The position numbers and the translations under genes were made by a program. A stretch of DNA of 64,000 nucleotides, from NCBI GenBank assembly GCA_013373205.1, contig JABXIG010000004.1:124001-188000 (forward strand). The letters are read 5' to 3'. The notes below the pieces were generated by a model that saw only the letters and a list, made by a program, of their open reading frames with translations, made no database searches and was not told the origin of the DNA. Positions 47,664-56,442 of the stretch are shown one piece after another. This DNA comes from Methylocystaceae bacterium (GTDB lineage Bacteria; Pseudomonadota; Alphaproteobacteria; Rhodospirillales; Terasakiellaceae). Positions within the stretch are counted from its first letter, which is position 1; the number at the start of each line of letters is the position of its first letter.

Positions 47664-48605
47664 GTGCATATGCGGAAACGAATTTTGGTAACAGGTGGTG
47701 CCGGATTTTTGGGCTCTCATCTATGTGAGCGCCTGTTGAAAGAAGGTCATGACGTAATTTGCGCCGATAATTTTTTCACCGGCAGTAAAGATAATATCCG
47801 TCATTTGCTGGATAACCCCTATTTCGAACTGATGCGCCATGATGTGACTTTCCCACTTTATGTTGAAGTGGACGAGATTTATAATCTCGCCTGCCCCGCG
47901 TCCCCGGTTCATTATCAACATGATCCGGTCAGCACGACCAAAACAAGCGTTCATGGAGCGATTAACGTACTTGGTCTGGCAAAACGCGTTAAAGCCAAGG
48001 TTTTTCAAGCTTCAACAAGTGAAGTCTATGGCGATCCGGAAATTCATCCCCAACCGGAAGAGTACCGCGGGAACGTCAATCCCATTGGCCCGCGTGCCTG
48101 TTATGACGAAGGCAAACGCTGTGCTGAAACCTTATTTTTCGATTATTACCGCCAACATAAGGTCAATATTCGAGTCGCGCGGATTTTCAATACCTATGGG
48201 CCGCGCATGCACCCCAATGATGGCCGTGTTGTGTCAAACTTTATCATGCAGGCACTCCGCAATGAGCCGATCACCATTTATGGTGATGGCTCGCAAACAC
48301 GCTCTTTCTGTTATTGCGATGATCTAATCGAAGGATTTATCCGCTTAATGGCGGCAGATGATACGGTAACAGGCCCGATTAATTTGGGAAATCCTGGTGA
48401 ATTCACCATCAAACAACTGGCAGAAAAAGTTATTGATCTGATCGGATCAAAATCCAGCCTGACTTTTGAAGATTTACCTGTGGATGACCCCATGCAGCGC
48501 AAACCGATTATCGATCTGGCACAAAAGCACCTGAATTGGCAGCCCAGCGTTGATCTGGAAACCGGGCTGAAAAAGACCATCGCCTATTTCGAGAAAATGC
48601 TTTGA
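47664..48605 (+). CDS. UDP-glucuronate decarboxylase (UDP-xylose synthase-like)
   Basis: 313 residues. NAD-binding [16 protein letters not shown] at the N-terminus, [21 protein letters not shown] and the catalytic YDEGKR of the extended SDR fold; the last three together mark the UXS group. It converts UDP-glucuronate to UDP-xylose, a precursor for LPS or capsule. The GTG at 47664 lies eight bases after GGGGAG and is favoured over ATG 47670. It stands alone, 160 bp from the divergent degenerate-EAL operon. Confidence 0.92.
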   Translation: MHMRKRILVTGGAGFLGSHLCERLLKEGHDVICADNFFTGSKDNIRHLLDNPYFELMRHDVTFPLYVEVDEIYNLACPASPVHYQHDPVSTTKTSVHGAINVLGLAKRVKAKVFQASTSEVYGDPEIHPQPEEYRGNVNPIGPRACYDEGKRCAETLFFDYYRQHKVNIRVARIFNTYGPRMHPNDGRVVSNFIMQALRNEPITIYGDGSQTRSFCYCDDLIEGFIRLMAADDTVTGPINLGNPGEFTIKQLAEKVIDLIGSKSSLTFEDLPVDDPMQRKPIIDLAQKHLNWQPSVDLETGLKKTIAYFEKML

Positions 48606-48615
48606 TCGAATAAGA

Positions 48616-48633
48616 TTCCTGCTTTCGCAAGAA
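48616..48633. repeat. imperfect copy of the CTTTCG palindromic repeat
   Basis: TTCCTGC-TTTC-GCAAGAA, one mismatch in a seven-bp stem; shares the CCTGCTTTCGCA core of the 25-bp repeat. Sits between convergent genes, ten bases after the decarboxylase stop. Confidence 0.5.
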
Positions 48634-48642
48634 AACAATCTT

Positions 48643-48846
48643 TTAAAAGCGTCGCAACGACTGGCTTTTCCAAAAGCGAATGGTATCAGCGACTTGATCC
48701 CAGTGACTTTCTTTGGCTTTTTCAACGGCTTCTTCATACCCAAAGGCATGGACCAGCATTTGTGCCAATTCCTGATGGCGCGGGTCATGATGTGCCGGAC
48801 TATATGGTAATTTTCTGGATTTACTTAGGCTCGTATACATTCTCAT
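48643..48846 (-). CDS. small helical protein, 67 aa (paralogue A)
   Basis: 67 residues. After a basic start (MRMYTSLSKSRKLPY) it forms two predicted helices: ELAQMLVHAFGYEEAVEKAK and WDQVADTIRFWKSQ. The core pattern A..L....GY..A...A....W..VA..(I/L)RF is shared with the 62-aa gene 98 bp upstream. No family is recognised. It is convergent with the decarboxylase gene. Confidence 0.6.
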   Translation of the reverse strand: MRMYTSLSKSRKLPYSPAHHDPRHQELAQMLVHAFGYEEAVEKAKESHWDQVADTIRFWKSQSLRRF

Positions 48847-48944
48847 TCCTCAAATTTGTGGACATCGTGCCCTTATTTTTTAAGGTATAATTATGAGATA
48901 AGTTTGTTACGATGACGTTTCAAGTAGATAAAAGAAAGAAAATT

Positions 48945-49133
48945 TTACGCAACGCCGCGGTAATCATCCTGCATGAAACGAAGTTCTTCAGCGACATTAA
49001 ACCATTGAAATTCCATGGCGGTGCAAATAGCGTCGTTATAGCCCATACTCATAAGTAGGCGTTCAGCATAATCGCGGACTTCAACCTGATTTGTGCATTT
49101 CATGGCTTGCATTTCTTCAACAGGTGTTAGCAT
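48945..49133 (-). CDS. small helical protein, 62 aa (paralogue B)
   Basis: 62 residues: YAERLLMSMGYNDAICTAM then WFNVAEELRFMQDD, matching the helical pattern of the neighbouring 67-aa protein. Three in-frame ATGs (49133, 49112, 49103) are possible starts; the first keeps a GGGG-containing site about ten bases upstream. Function unknown. Confidence 0.58.
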   Translation of the reverse strand: MLTPVEEMQAMKCTNQVEVRDYAERLLMSMGYNDAICTAMEFQWFNVAEELRFMQDDYRGVA

Positions 49134-49184
49134 TTCAATGGCCCCTTGGCAGTCTTTATTGTTTCACGGCGAAGATGAGGGGGA

Positions 49185-49224
49185 TTCGGGCGTTTCAAAC
49201 AATAACCTGTCCAAAACGCCCGAA
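49185..49224. repeat. inverted repeat upstream of gmhA
   Basis: Perfect 11-bp arms TTCGGGCGTTT / AAACGCCCGAA with an 18-nt loop, in the 266-bp region between the 62-aa gene and gmhA. There is no T-run on either side, so it is not a standard terminator; it may be a leader hairpin or protein-binding site. The rest of that region shows nothing further. Confidence 0.5.
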
Positions 49225-49399
49225 GGAGGTGTTGTTCATCTCACCGTTTCATCTAAGCACAGAATTGTTGCTAGGATTTTTCCGCAATAATTTCTTTTAT
49301 TTCATAATATTTCCACGATTAGAAATAGAGGTCTTTCGTCCAAGAGAAAGGCACGGTATAAAGGGTTTTTCTGGCCAGATAACAAAAGTACATAAGTTT

Positions 49400-49975
49400 A
49401 TGGATTTAAACACCCTTTTCCAAAGTGAGTTTGATCGCCACCAAGTTGCGCTGAACCAAACACGTGAAAAATTGGAAGCGCCCTTCATTGAATGGGTGAA
49501 TATTTCAAGCCATGCACTGACAGCAGGCGGTAAAATCATTTTCTTTGGCAATGGCGGCAGTGCTTCTGATGCCCAGCATCTCGCAACAGAATTAACCGTG
49601 CGCTACGTTAAAAATCGTCCCGCCATGGCAGCAATTGCGCTGACCACAGATACATCGGCATTGACAGCCATCGGCAATGACTTTGGGTTTGAGGATTTAT
49701 TTTCCCGTCAGGTCGAAGCCTTATGTACAGAAAAAGATGTGGTCATCGGGATTTCCACCTCCGGCACCAGCCCCAATGTGATTAAAGGTTTGCAGGCAGC
49801 AAAAAAAATTGGTGCTAAGACGATCGGTATGGGCGGTCGTGACGGGGGGCTTTTACCCGAACTTTGCGATGTCAGTCTAATCATTCCGCATGAAGAAACC
49901 GCCCGTATTCAGGAAATGCATATCACCATCGGCCACGCCTTCTGCCAAGCCCTTGAAAACCAGTTTGAGTCTTAA
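49400..49975 (+). CDS. gmhA: sedoheptulose-7-phosphate isomerase GmhA
   Basis: 191 residues, normal for GmhA. SIS-domain signatures are GKIIFFGNGGSASDAQHLA, GISTSGTSPNVIKGLQAAK and the C-terminal EMHITIGHAFCQALE. First step of ADP-heptose synthesis for the LPS inner core. The frame is open upstream to 49091, but the ATG at 49400 gives the standard N-terminus; the extra region is AT-rich and unlike GmhA. Three bases from hldE. Confidence 0.95.
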   Translation: MDLNTLFQSEFDRHQVALNQTREKLEAPFIEWVNISSHALTAGGKIIFFGNGGSASDAQHLATELTVRYVKNRPAMAAIALTTDTSALTAIGNDFGFEDLFSRQVEALCTEKDVVIGISTSGTSPNVIKGLQAAKKIGAKTIGMGGRDGGLLPELCDVSLIIPHEETARIQEMHITIGHAFCQALENQFES

Positions 49976-49978
49976 ATC

Positions 49979-51445
49979 ATGACCAGCCGCGCCCGCCATA
50001 TTGATACGTTAACCCGCGCTAACACAGCTGAAATTCTATGTGTTGGCGATATTATGTTAGATAAGTTTGTTTATGGCAGTGTGGATCGTATTTCCCCTGA
50101 AGCCCCCATTCCAGTGGTACGTATCACCCGCGAAGAATCCATGTTGGGTGGGGCGGGCAATGTGGTGCGTAACCTGTTAAGTTTAGGCGCGAACGCAAAA
50201 TTTTGCGGCCTTGTCGGTGAAGATGAAGCAGGGCGCGAAGTGGGCGGTTTATTAAATGAAGATGATAACTGCAGTGCCAATTTGATTTTGGACCCCCAAC
50301 GTCCAACCTCGCTCAAAACCCGTTATATGGCATCCAATCAACAGATGCTGCGTGCAGATCTGGAACAAACGGGACCATTATCCGAACAACAGCAACAAGA
50401 CCTTTTACTGGATGTGGCAGAATGTCTGGGCACCATTAAAGTTATGGTTCTGTCAGATTATGGCAAAGGGGTATTGGAAGGCGATAGCGCCGAACATCTG
50501 ATTGCTTTGGCAAAAAAAGCCGATATTCCCGTGATTGTCGATCCCAAGGGCATGGATTACAGCAAATATCGTGGTGCCACCCTTGTGACCCCCAACCGCA
50601 AAGAATTAAGCGAAGCCAGCCAGATGGCTTGTGACAGTGATGCTTCAATCGTCGCTGCCGCGCGTTACATCATCGAGACCTGCGGCATCGATAATGTGCT
50701 GGCAACCCGCAGTCAGGATGGCATGACACTGGTGACAAAATCTGGTGAGGTTGTCCATCTACCAACAGAAGCCCGCGAAGTCTTTGATGTCTCTGGTGCA
50801 GGTGATACCGTGGTTGCCACCATGGCCCTGGCCTTAAGTTTGGGGCAATCGCTGGCAGATGGGGCCGAATTAGCCAATGTTGCCGCCGGAATCGTCGTCG
50901 CCAAGACCGGAACGGCCAGCGTTTATCAGGATGAACTGGTCAATGCCCTGCACCATCAGGATATTAACAAGGCCGAAGCCAAGATCATGGAACGCCAAAA
51001 TGCCAAGGAAAAGGTTGTGCATTGGCAACGTCAGGGCTTAAGCGTCGGTTTTACAAATGGCTGTTTTGATCTGCTCCATCCCGGTCATATTTCCCTGATT
51101 AAACAATCAGCCAGCCAGTGTGATCGTTTGATTGTCGGGTTAAACAGCGATGCCTCCGTCAAACGTTTAAAAGGTGAAGAACGCCCCGTACAGACCGAAA
51201 TGGCACGCGCGACCGTGCTTTCTTCACTCGCAGATGTGGATATGGTTGTGATCTTTGATGAAGATACCCCGATGGAAACCCTGTCAGCCCTTTTACCGGA
51301 TGTGCTCATTAAAGGAGCTGATTACACCATCGATCAGGTGGTTGGGGCAGAATTGATCCAGCAAAATGGCGGCCGTGTCTTTCTTGCACAGTTAGAAGAC
51401 GGATTTTCCACCACAAATACGGTCAATAAGCTGAAAAATAACTGA
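49979..51445 (+). CDS. hldE: bifunctional heptose-7-P kinase / heptose-1-P adenylyltransferase HldE
   Basis: 488 residues. The N-terminal PfkB-type kinase has DIMLDKFVYGSVDRISPEAP and the catalytic DVSGAGDTVVATMAL; the C-terminal nucleotidyltransferase begins near residue 345 with VGFTNGCFDLLHPGHISLI (HxGH motif). Phosphorylates D-glycero-D-manno-heptose 7-phosphate and then adenylylates the 1-phosphate. Operon with gmhA; gmhB and the epimerase hldD are not in this window. Confidence 0.97.
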   Translation: MTSRARHIDTLTRANTAEILCVGDIMLDKFVYGSVDRISPEAPIPVVRITREESMLGGAGNVVRNLLSLGANAKFCGLVGEDEAGREVGGLLNEDDNCSANLILDPQRPTSLKTRYMASNQQMLRADLEQTGPLSEQQQQDLLLDVAECLGTIKVMVLSDYGKGVLEGDSAEHLIALAKKADIPVIVDPKGMDYSKYRGATLVTPNRKELSEASQMACDSDASIVAAARYIIETCGIDNVLATRSQDGMTLVTKSGEVVHLPTEAREVFDVSGAGDTVVATMALALSLGQSLADGAELANVAAGIVVAKTGTASVYQDELVNALHHQDINKAEAKIMERQNAKEKVVHWQRQGLSVGFTNGCFDLLHPGHISLIKQSASQCDRLIVGLNSDASVKRLKGEERPVQTEMARATVLSSLADVDMVVIFDEDTPMETLSALLPDVLIKGADYTIDQVVGAELIQQNGGRVFLAQLEDGFSTTNTVNKLKNN

Positions 51446-52234
51446 TTATTTCCTCATCACCTGCTGATAGGCATGCCAGGTCGCATGTCCAATCAGCGGG
51501 AACGTAATAATCAGACCAATCCCTGTGATTAATCCGGCAAACATCAATAAGACGATGAAAAAGGCCCAAAGCACCATAACGCGAAAATTAATAAAAACCG
51601 CATAGGCGCTGGTCAGCATTGCCGGGATCAGAACTGTTTTGCGATCAATCATCAAAGGCAGGGAAAAAGAACCTGTAAAAAAGATCAAGGTTGCAAAAAC
51701 AAAGCCCAAGGCAGTAATCATCAAGGCAAAATGCAACCCTTCAAGGGATAAGGCTCGTTCAAAAATCGGTCCCCATTCCGGCATCACACCGGGAAAAGCG
51801 ATGGCAAATAAAGTAAAAGAAAGTCGGATCCAGATCATAAAGAGAAAGACTTGTGCAATCCCCATCGCCATTACCGAATAGGTATTTCTTTTAAAAGCAA
51901 AAAGGGCATGATGAAGACGAAAAGGTTGTCCCTCAGCACGGCGCAAGCTGCCTTCATAAAAACCGATGGCCAATGCCGGTCCGATTAATAAGAAACCGGA
52001 TAATGACGGCAAGATCAGATAGGGCAGCTCCAGATGATAAAGGCCAAAAATAATCAATAATTCCAAAATGATAAACAAAGCCGCATAGGTCGGGCTGACC
52101 CCTTTTGTCGCCTTTGTATCGGCCCAGCCTTTTGCCAGCCATTGAAACACATCGTCACTATGAACTTTGCGTACCAGCGCCATTTCATCAATGAGAAAAC
52201 TCGGGGTATCCCCTTTGGTTTCTACCATTTTCAT
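51446..52234 (-). CDS. DUF2189 membrane protein
   Basis: 262 residues with a soluble N-terminus and about six membrane segments (YAALFIILELLIIFGLYHLE; ILPSLSGFLLIGPALAIGFY; VFLFMIWIRLSFTLFAIAF and others). The GPALAIGFYEGSLRRAEG segment is typical of DUF2189, a family of unknown function in alphaproteobacteria. It abuts hldE tail to tail with no spacer. Confidence 0.85.
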   Translation of the reverse strand: MKMVETKGDTPSFLIDEMALVRKVHSDDVFQWLAKGWADTKATKGVSPTYAALFIILELLIIFGLYHLELPYLILPSLSGFLLIGPALAIGFYEGSLRRAEGQPFRLHHALFAFKRNTYSVMAMGIAQVFLFMIWIRLSFTLFAIAFPGVMPEWGPIFERALSLEGLHFALMITALGFVFATLIFFTGSFSLPLMIDRKTVLIPAMLTSAYAVFINFRVMVLWAFFIVLLMFAGLITGIGLIITFPLIGHATWHAYQQVMRK

Positions 52235-52306
52235 ACCTCCCCAGAAGGTTTACAGCCGTTTATTTATATGGCTATGCTCTTTTCATTTGGGCAGGGATTC
52301 AAAGCG

Positions 52307-52822
52307 ATGACACGATTGACCATCAGCCAGGACGATATCACCACCCTTTCTGTAGATGTGATTGTCAATGCGGCAAATTCAAGCCTTTTAGGGGGGGGTG
52401 GTGTCGATGGCGCCATCCATCGTGCGGCAGGTCCCGCCCTTTTGGAAGAATGTAAAACCCTGGGCGGTTGCAAAACCGGTGAAGCGAAGCTGACCCGCGG
52501 CTATGGGGTCCGCGCACCTTTCATTCTGCATACCGTTGGCCCCATCTGGTCCGAACACAGCCCCGAAGAAGCCGACCGCCTACTTTTCAACTGCTACTTT
52601 AACTGTTTAAGAATTTGCATGAAGGAAGAGTTGCAAGTAATTGCTTTTCCTAATATTTCAACAGGTATCTATGGTTATCCAAAACCGCGCGCAGCGAAAC
52701 TTTGCATTGAGACCGTACGTGATTTTTGCAAAAACCATCCAGAGATTCAAGAGGTGATTTTCTGTTGTTTCGATCCCGAAAACAAAAATCTATATGAAGA
52801 AACTTTAGGAATGCAGGTCTAA
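52307..52822 (+). CDS. macro-domain (ADP-ribose-binding) protein
   Basis: 171 residues, a single macro domain of the YmdB type: VDVIVNAANSSLLGGGGVDGAIH is the ADP-ribose-binding loop 1 and FPNISTGIYGYP loop 2. Such proteins hydrolyse O-acetyl-ADP-ribose or remove ADP-ribose from proteins or DNA. The frame is open upstream to 52142 on the strand opposite the DUF2189 start, but 52307 gives the standard start with AGGGA about ten bases before. Confidence 0.92.
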   Translation: MTRLTISQDDITTLSVDVIVNAANSSLLGGGGVDGAIHRAAGPALLEECKTLGGCKTGEAKLTRGYGVRAPFILHTVGPIWSEHSPEEADRLLFNCYFNCLRICMKEELQVIAFPNISTGIYGYPKPRAAKLCIETVRDFCKNHPEIQEVIFCCFDPENKNLYEETLGMQV

Positions 52823-52852
52823 AATATCTACATCAATTCTCTTTTATTTATG

Positions 52853-52870
52853 CCCCTGCGAAAGCAGGGG
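52853..52870 (+). terminator. CCCCTGC-GAAA-GCAGGGG hairpin
   Basis: Perfect 7-bp stem with a GAAA tetraloop 30 bp after the macro-domain gene, followed by GCCTTCCTTT. It is the reverse-orientation relative of the CTTTCG repeat and probably terminates this transcript. Confidence 0.5.
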
Positions 52871-52903
52871 GCCTTCCTTTAGCGCCAGAGCCTGTCCTGC
52901 AAG

Positions 52904-52928
52904 AGACACCTGCTTTCGCAGGTGAACG
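52904..52928. repeat. 25-bp palindromic intergenic repeat, copy 2
   Basis: Identical over 25 bases to the copy at 19597-19621 (core ACCTGCTTTCGCAGGT). Sits between the convergent macro-domain and cyclase genes. Confidence 0.7.
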
Positions 52929-52939
52929 CTAAGATTTTT

Positions 52940-54289
52940 TCACTCTTTCAACACAACAACATCCAACGGCTGATCCACCCCGGCAACATCGCGTTTTTCA
53001 CGCAATTCCCAACGTTGTTCAGCTGTGTCATATCCTTGAGCTATAGCGAAATCCAATGTTTCGCGTGTGGCAATGGCGCGCACGCCTTCCAGCTTGGTTT
53101 GTTTTTCCATCTTGGCCGACACATTAGCCGCATCGCCAATGACGGTATATTCCAGGCGATGTTCTTCGCCGATCACTCCAAAAACAATGGGACCGGAGGC
53201 GCAAGAAGCATGGATCACCACCGGATCTAACCCTTGGTCTATCCGTTCTTTATTCCAGTCATCCGAAGCCACCATGATCGCTTCCATGACTTTAAGCGCA
53301 TCAGCCGCATGTGTTTCTGACGGGGCAAGCACTCCGAAATAGGCCATAATGCCATCCCCGGTAAATTTATCCACATGACCTTTCAGGCCGGAAATGATAG
53401 GTACAATGCGCGCATGATATTGTGTAATGAGTGCGATCTGTTCTTCAGGTGTGGATCGTTTGGTCAAAGGGGTAAAGCCGCGAATATCCACATTCAGGAT
53501 TGATGCTTCGCGCGACACGACATCCCCAATGGCTGCATCGGATTCAGACGATTTAATCTGATTGGCTAAATCATCTGAGAAAAACCGCGACAAAGATTGC
53601 GCGGCTTGTGTTTGTGATACGGCCTGAATCAATAGCGTGCGGGCTCGCACCACGGCCAAACCCAAGATCATGGAAACTAAGATGATCGAAACAATCTTAT
53701 CAAATTCTGCCCCGATCAAGACGCTATTTGACGTCAAATACCTCACATAATCGCGCGTGACCATGGTGTTCATATCATCCATGACCACCACATATCCCAC
53801 CATAACCGCCCAGCCAATGACAGCAGCCAATCCGCTTAATAGAATATAGCGTGCTTCAAAGCGCAATGTTCGCAAGGCAATGAAAATAAAGATATAAAGT
53901 ACGGTTGGTGCTTTCAGGTAAAAGCTCGGCGGCTGCATATATTGCAGATGAAAACTGAAAATGGTACCAAACAACAGCAGGATATCCGCAATGATCGAAA
54001 GTGCAATCACCCAACCGGGTAAACGCATCCTGTAACTTAAGATCAAACGAATGATAGTGAAGATAAAGTAAATCGAAAGAACGTAAGGAACCGGGGCAAA
54101 TTCCACATCCGGGTGAAAGGTTTTAGGCGATATGGCATATAGCGTCCCAAAGGTCACAACCACCAGCAATTGGATCCAGCCCACCAGTCGTTCTGATGCA
54201 TTTTGCTGTTCAATGATTTGGCTTTGAATGCGTGCCGGGATTTTTTCATCCCCACCAAATCCCAAAAAAGCTTTCAGCCCGCCCATCAT
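52940..54289 (-). CDS. membrane-bound class III adenylate/guanylate cyclase
   Basis: About 449 residues. The N-terminal ~190 residues hold about six membrane segments (LVGWIQLLVVVTFGTLYAIS to VIGWAVMVGYVVV), a MASE-type sensor region. The C-terminal catalytic domain has metal-binding Asp in NVDIRGFTPL and FTGDGIMAYFG, and YTVIGDAANVSAKMEKQTK. It should form cAMP in response to a membrane signal. Starts with GTG 54292 or ATG 54289 directly after the response-regulator stop, so the pair is co-translated. Confidence 0.9.
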   Translation of the reverse strand: MMGGLKAFLGFGGDEKIPARIQSQIIEQQNASERLVGWIQLLVVVTFGTLYAISPKTFHPDVEFAPVPYVLSIYFIFTIIRLILSYRMRLPGWVIALSIIADILLLFGTIFSFHLQYMQPPSFYLKAPTVLYIFIFIALRTLRFEARYILLSGLAAVIGWAVMVGYVVVMDDMNTMVTRDYVRYLTSNSVLIGAEFDKIVSIILVSMILGLAVVRARTLLIQAVSQTQAAQSLSRFFSDDLANQIKSSESDAAIGDVVSREASILNVDIRGFTPLTKRSTPEEQIALITQYHARIVPIISGLKGHVDKFTGDGIMAYFGVLAPSETHAADALKVMEAIMVASDDWNKERIDQGLDPVVIHASCASGPIVFGVIGEEHRLEYTVIGDAANVSAKMEKQTKLEGVRAIATRETLDFAIAQGYDTAEQRWELREKRDVAGVDQPLDVVVLKE

Positions 54290-54292
54290 CAC

Positions 54293-54982
54293 TTAGGGAG
54301 CCAGCTTATAACCGCCTGGCTCTGTCACAAGAAGCTGGGCATTGCTGGGGTCTTTTTCGATTTTTTGACGCAAACGATAAACATGGGTTTCCAGCGTATG
54401 AGTTGTCACCCCTGCATTATATCCCCAGACTTCATCCAACAGTATATCACGCCCGACCACTTTGCCTTCGGCGCGATACAGGAATTTGATGATGTTCGTT
54501 TCCTTATCGGTCAAACGAATTTTTCTGTCCGTTTCCGCTTCGATCAACATTTTTTGGGCGGGTTGGAAACTATAAGGCCCAACATTAAAGATCGCATCTT
54601 CGCTTTGTTCATGCTGACGCAAGTGGGCACGGATACGCGCCAGTAAAACCCCCAAGCGAAACGGCTTGGTGATATAGTCATTAGCTCCAGCATCAAGACC
54701 CAAAATGGTATCAGCATCGGTATCAGCGCCCGTTAACATAATGATGGGACATTTCACGCCTTGTTTACGCATCAAACGACAGACATCACGGCCATCCATA
54801 TCAGGTAACCCCACATCCAGAATAACCACATCAAAGGTTTCATTCTTTGCCGTTTCCAGCGCTGAAGTCGCCCCATCGGCTTCGGCCACATGAAAGTCTT
54901 CATGAAGTCTAAGCTGTTCACACAACATTTGACGCAGCGAATCGTCATCATCGACCAAAAGAACGCGTTTTTCAGTAGACAT
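54293..54982 (-). CDS. OmpR-type response regulator
   Basis: About 229 residues: receiver domain (VLLVDDDDSLRQML, phospho-acceptor Asp in VVILDVGLPDMDG, Lys in YITKPFRLGVLLARI) and a winged-helix DNA-binding domain (VGRDILLDEVWGYNAGVTTHTLETHV...). Binds DNA when phosphorylated. No histidine kinase is adjacent; the co-transcribed partner is instead the cyclase. The ATG at 54982 (MSTEKRVLLVDDD) is chosen over the one at 55000, which adds six residues. Confidence 0.9.
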   Translation of the reverse strand: MSTEKRVLLVDDDDSLRQMLCEQLRLHEDFHVAEADGATSALETAKNETFDVVILDVGLPDMDGRDVCRLMRKQGVKCPIIMLTGADTDADTILGLDAGANDYITKPFRLGVLLARIRAHLRQHEQSEDAIFNVGPYSFQPAQKMLIEAETDRKIRLTDKETNIIKFLYRAEGKVVGRDILLDEVWGYNAGVTTHTLETHVYRLRQKIEKDPSNAQLLVTEPGGYKLAP

Positions 54983-55125
54983 TTTGTGGCTCATCCCCAA
55001 CAGATTTACAATTTATGCTACCATATCAATTAAATTTTATGCCGTATAGTACCCTCACAGGCTGATAACGCTATTGTGAATTCATCACTTTCGGCCTAAA
55101 TAAAGGGACCTTTAATCATTACATT

Positions 55126-56286
55126 ATGCGTTTAACCATGCCCCATCGTCTGTCCATCACCCTGACCGAAACCGAAACCGCCGCCCAGACCCCCTCTCTT
55201 CTGGCTGTGGACCGCGCGATTTCCGACCTTAGACGCGGACAGATCGTTGTAATCGAAGATGATGCAGGGGCGCTTATACTTGCTCTGGCCGCAGAAGGGG
55301 CCACCAAATCGGCTATTCAACGCTTAAAAAGCCTAAGCAACGCCCAACCCCATTTGATCTTGAGTAGCGCGCGCGTTAACACGCTGGGTCTGGGACAATT
55401 TAAAACCAAAGCTGTTTGTGTCGAAATGGGCAAGGCCCTGCGCCCGGACCTGATCGAAGGACTGGTTAATCCGCTGGCTACCATTTCCAAAAACGATTTT
55501 TTCGACATCACATTTAAAGATGTACCCCTTAAAAATGGTGAAAGTGCTGCCATTGGTCTGGCCAAACTGGCCCGCTTGATCCCCTCCTGTATCACGGTAC
55601 ATCTGGATAAACCGGATAATCTGGAAGACTGGCTGAAAAGTGCGCATCTGCTTTTGGTCAAAACCAGTGACATTTTTGGCTATGAGGAAACCACAGCCCG
55701 GTCTTTGCGCGCTGTCAGCGATGCCCAGGTTCCGCTGGCCGATGCACCAAATACCAAAATCGTTGCCTTTCGTCCGGCCGACGGCGGGATTGAACATTTT
55801 GCCATCATTATCGGCACGCCAAACCCACAAGATCCTGTCCTGATCCGCATTCATTCAGAATGTTTCACAGGCGATCTGGTCGGCAGTTTGCGCTGTGATT
55901 GCGGCGATCAGCTGCGCGGGGCGATTAAATCTATCGCTGAACAGGGATCGGGTATCTTGCTCTATCTCGCACAAGAAGGGCGCGGGATCGGACTGGTCAA
56001 TAAGTTACGTGCCTACAAACTGCAAGACACTGGCGTTGATACCTTTGATGCCAATGAACAACTGGGTTTTGATGCCGATGAACGGGTTTATCTGCCCGCT
56101 GCTCAAATTCTGGCACACCTTGGGGTCAATAAGGTACGCCTGATGACCAACAACCCGGAAAAGGTCAGTGTGCTCAAGGCCTGTGATGTTGATGTGGTCG
56201 AACGGGTCGAACATGCTTTTGCCACCAATAAACATAACGAACCTTACATTTTTGCCAAAGCCACCAAGGGCGGCCACTACCTGTAA
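55126..56286 (+). CDS. ribA: GTP cyclohydrolase II with vestigial RibB-like N-terminus
   Basis: 386 residues. The C-terminal half is a standard RibA: zinc ligands in SECFTGDLVGSLRCDCGDQL, then LAQEGRGIGLVNKLRAY and MTNNPEKV. It opens GTP to start riboflavin synthesis. The N-terminal ~190 residues resemble the RibB (DHBP synthase) half of fused RibBA proteins (AVDRAISDLRRGQIVVIEDD) but lack the acidic DDEdREnE metal site. So the N-terminal half is probably non-catalytic. Single gene, AAAGGGACC upstream. Confidence 0.92.
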   Translation: MRLTMPHRLSITLTETETAAQTPSLLAVDRAISDLRRGQIVVIEDDAGALILALAAEGATKSAIQRLKSLSNAQPHLILSSARVNTLGLGQFKTKAVCVEMGKALRPDLIEGLVNPLATISKNDFFDITFKDVPLKNGESAAIGLAKLARLIPSCITVHLDKPDNLEDWLKSAHLLLVKTSDIFGYEETTARSLRAVSDAQVPLADAPNTKIVAFRPADGGIEHFAIIIGTPNPQDPVLIRIHSECFTGDLVGSLRCDCGDQLRGAIKSIAEQGSGILLYLAQEGRGIGLVNKLRAYKLQDTGVDTFDANEQLGFDADERVYLPAAQILAHLGVNKVRLMTNNPEKVSVLKACDVDVVERVEHAFATNKHNEPYIFAKATKGGHYL

Positions 56287-56442
56287 ATTCTGCCGGGTTT
56301 GAATACGGTAATTTTTGCCGATTTACGAAAGTATATACATATAAGCTATTGATTTATATATATTATACTTCTGGCATGATGCCTGCAATGTCTTCTCTTA
56401 AGATATAAATTGAGAGCGATAAAGACATCAAGGATCATCCCT

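Noticed and set aside
49091-49399. In-frame N-terminal extension of gmhA
   Set aside because: The extra ~100 codons are AT-rich, unlike GmhA, and overlap the 62-aa gene; the ATG at 49400 gives the normal length.
52142-52306. In-frame extension of the macro-domain protein
   Set aside because: It runs antisense to the start of the DUF2189 gene and has no macro-domain similarity; 52307 gives the family-normal start.
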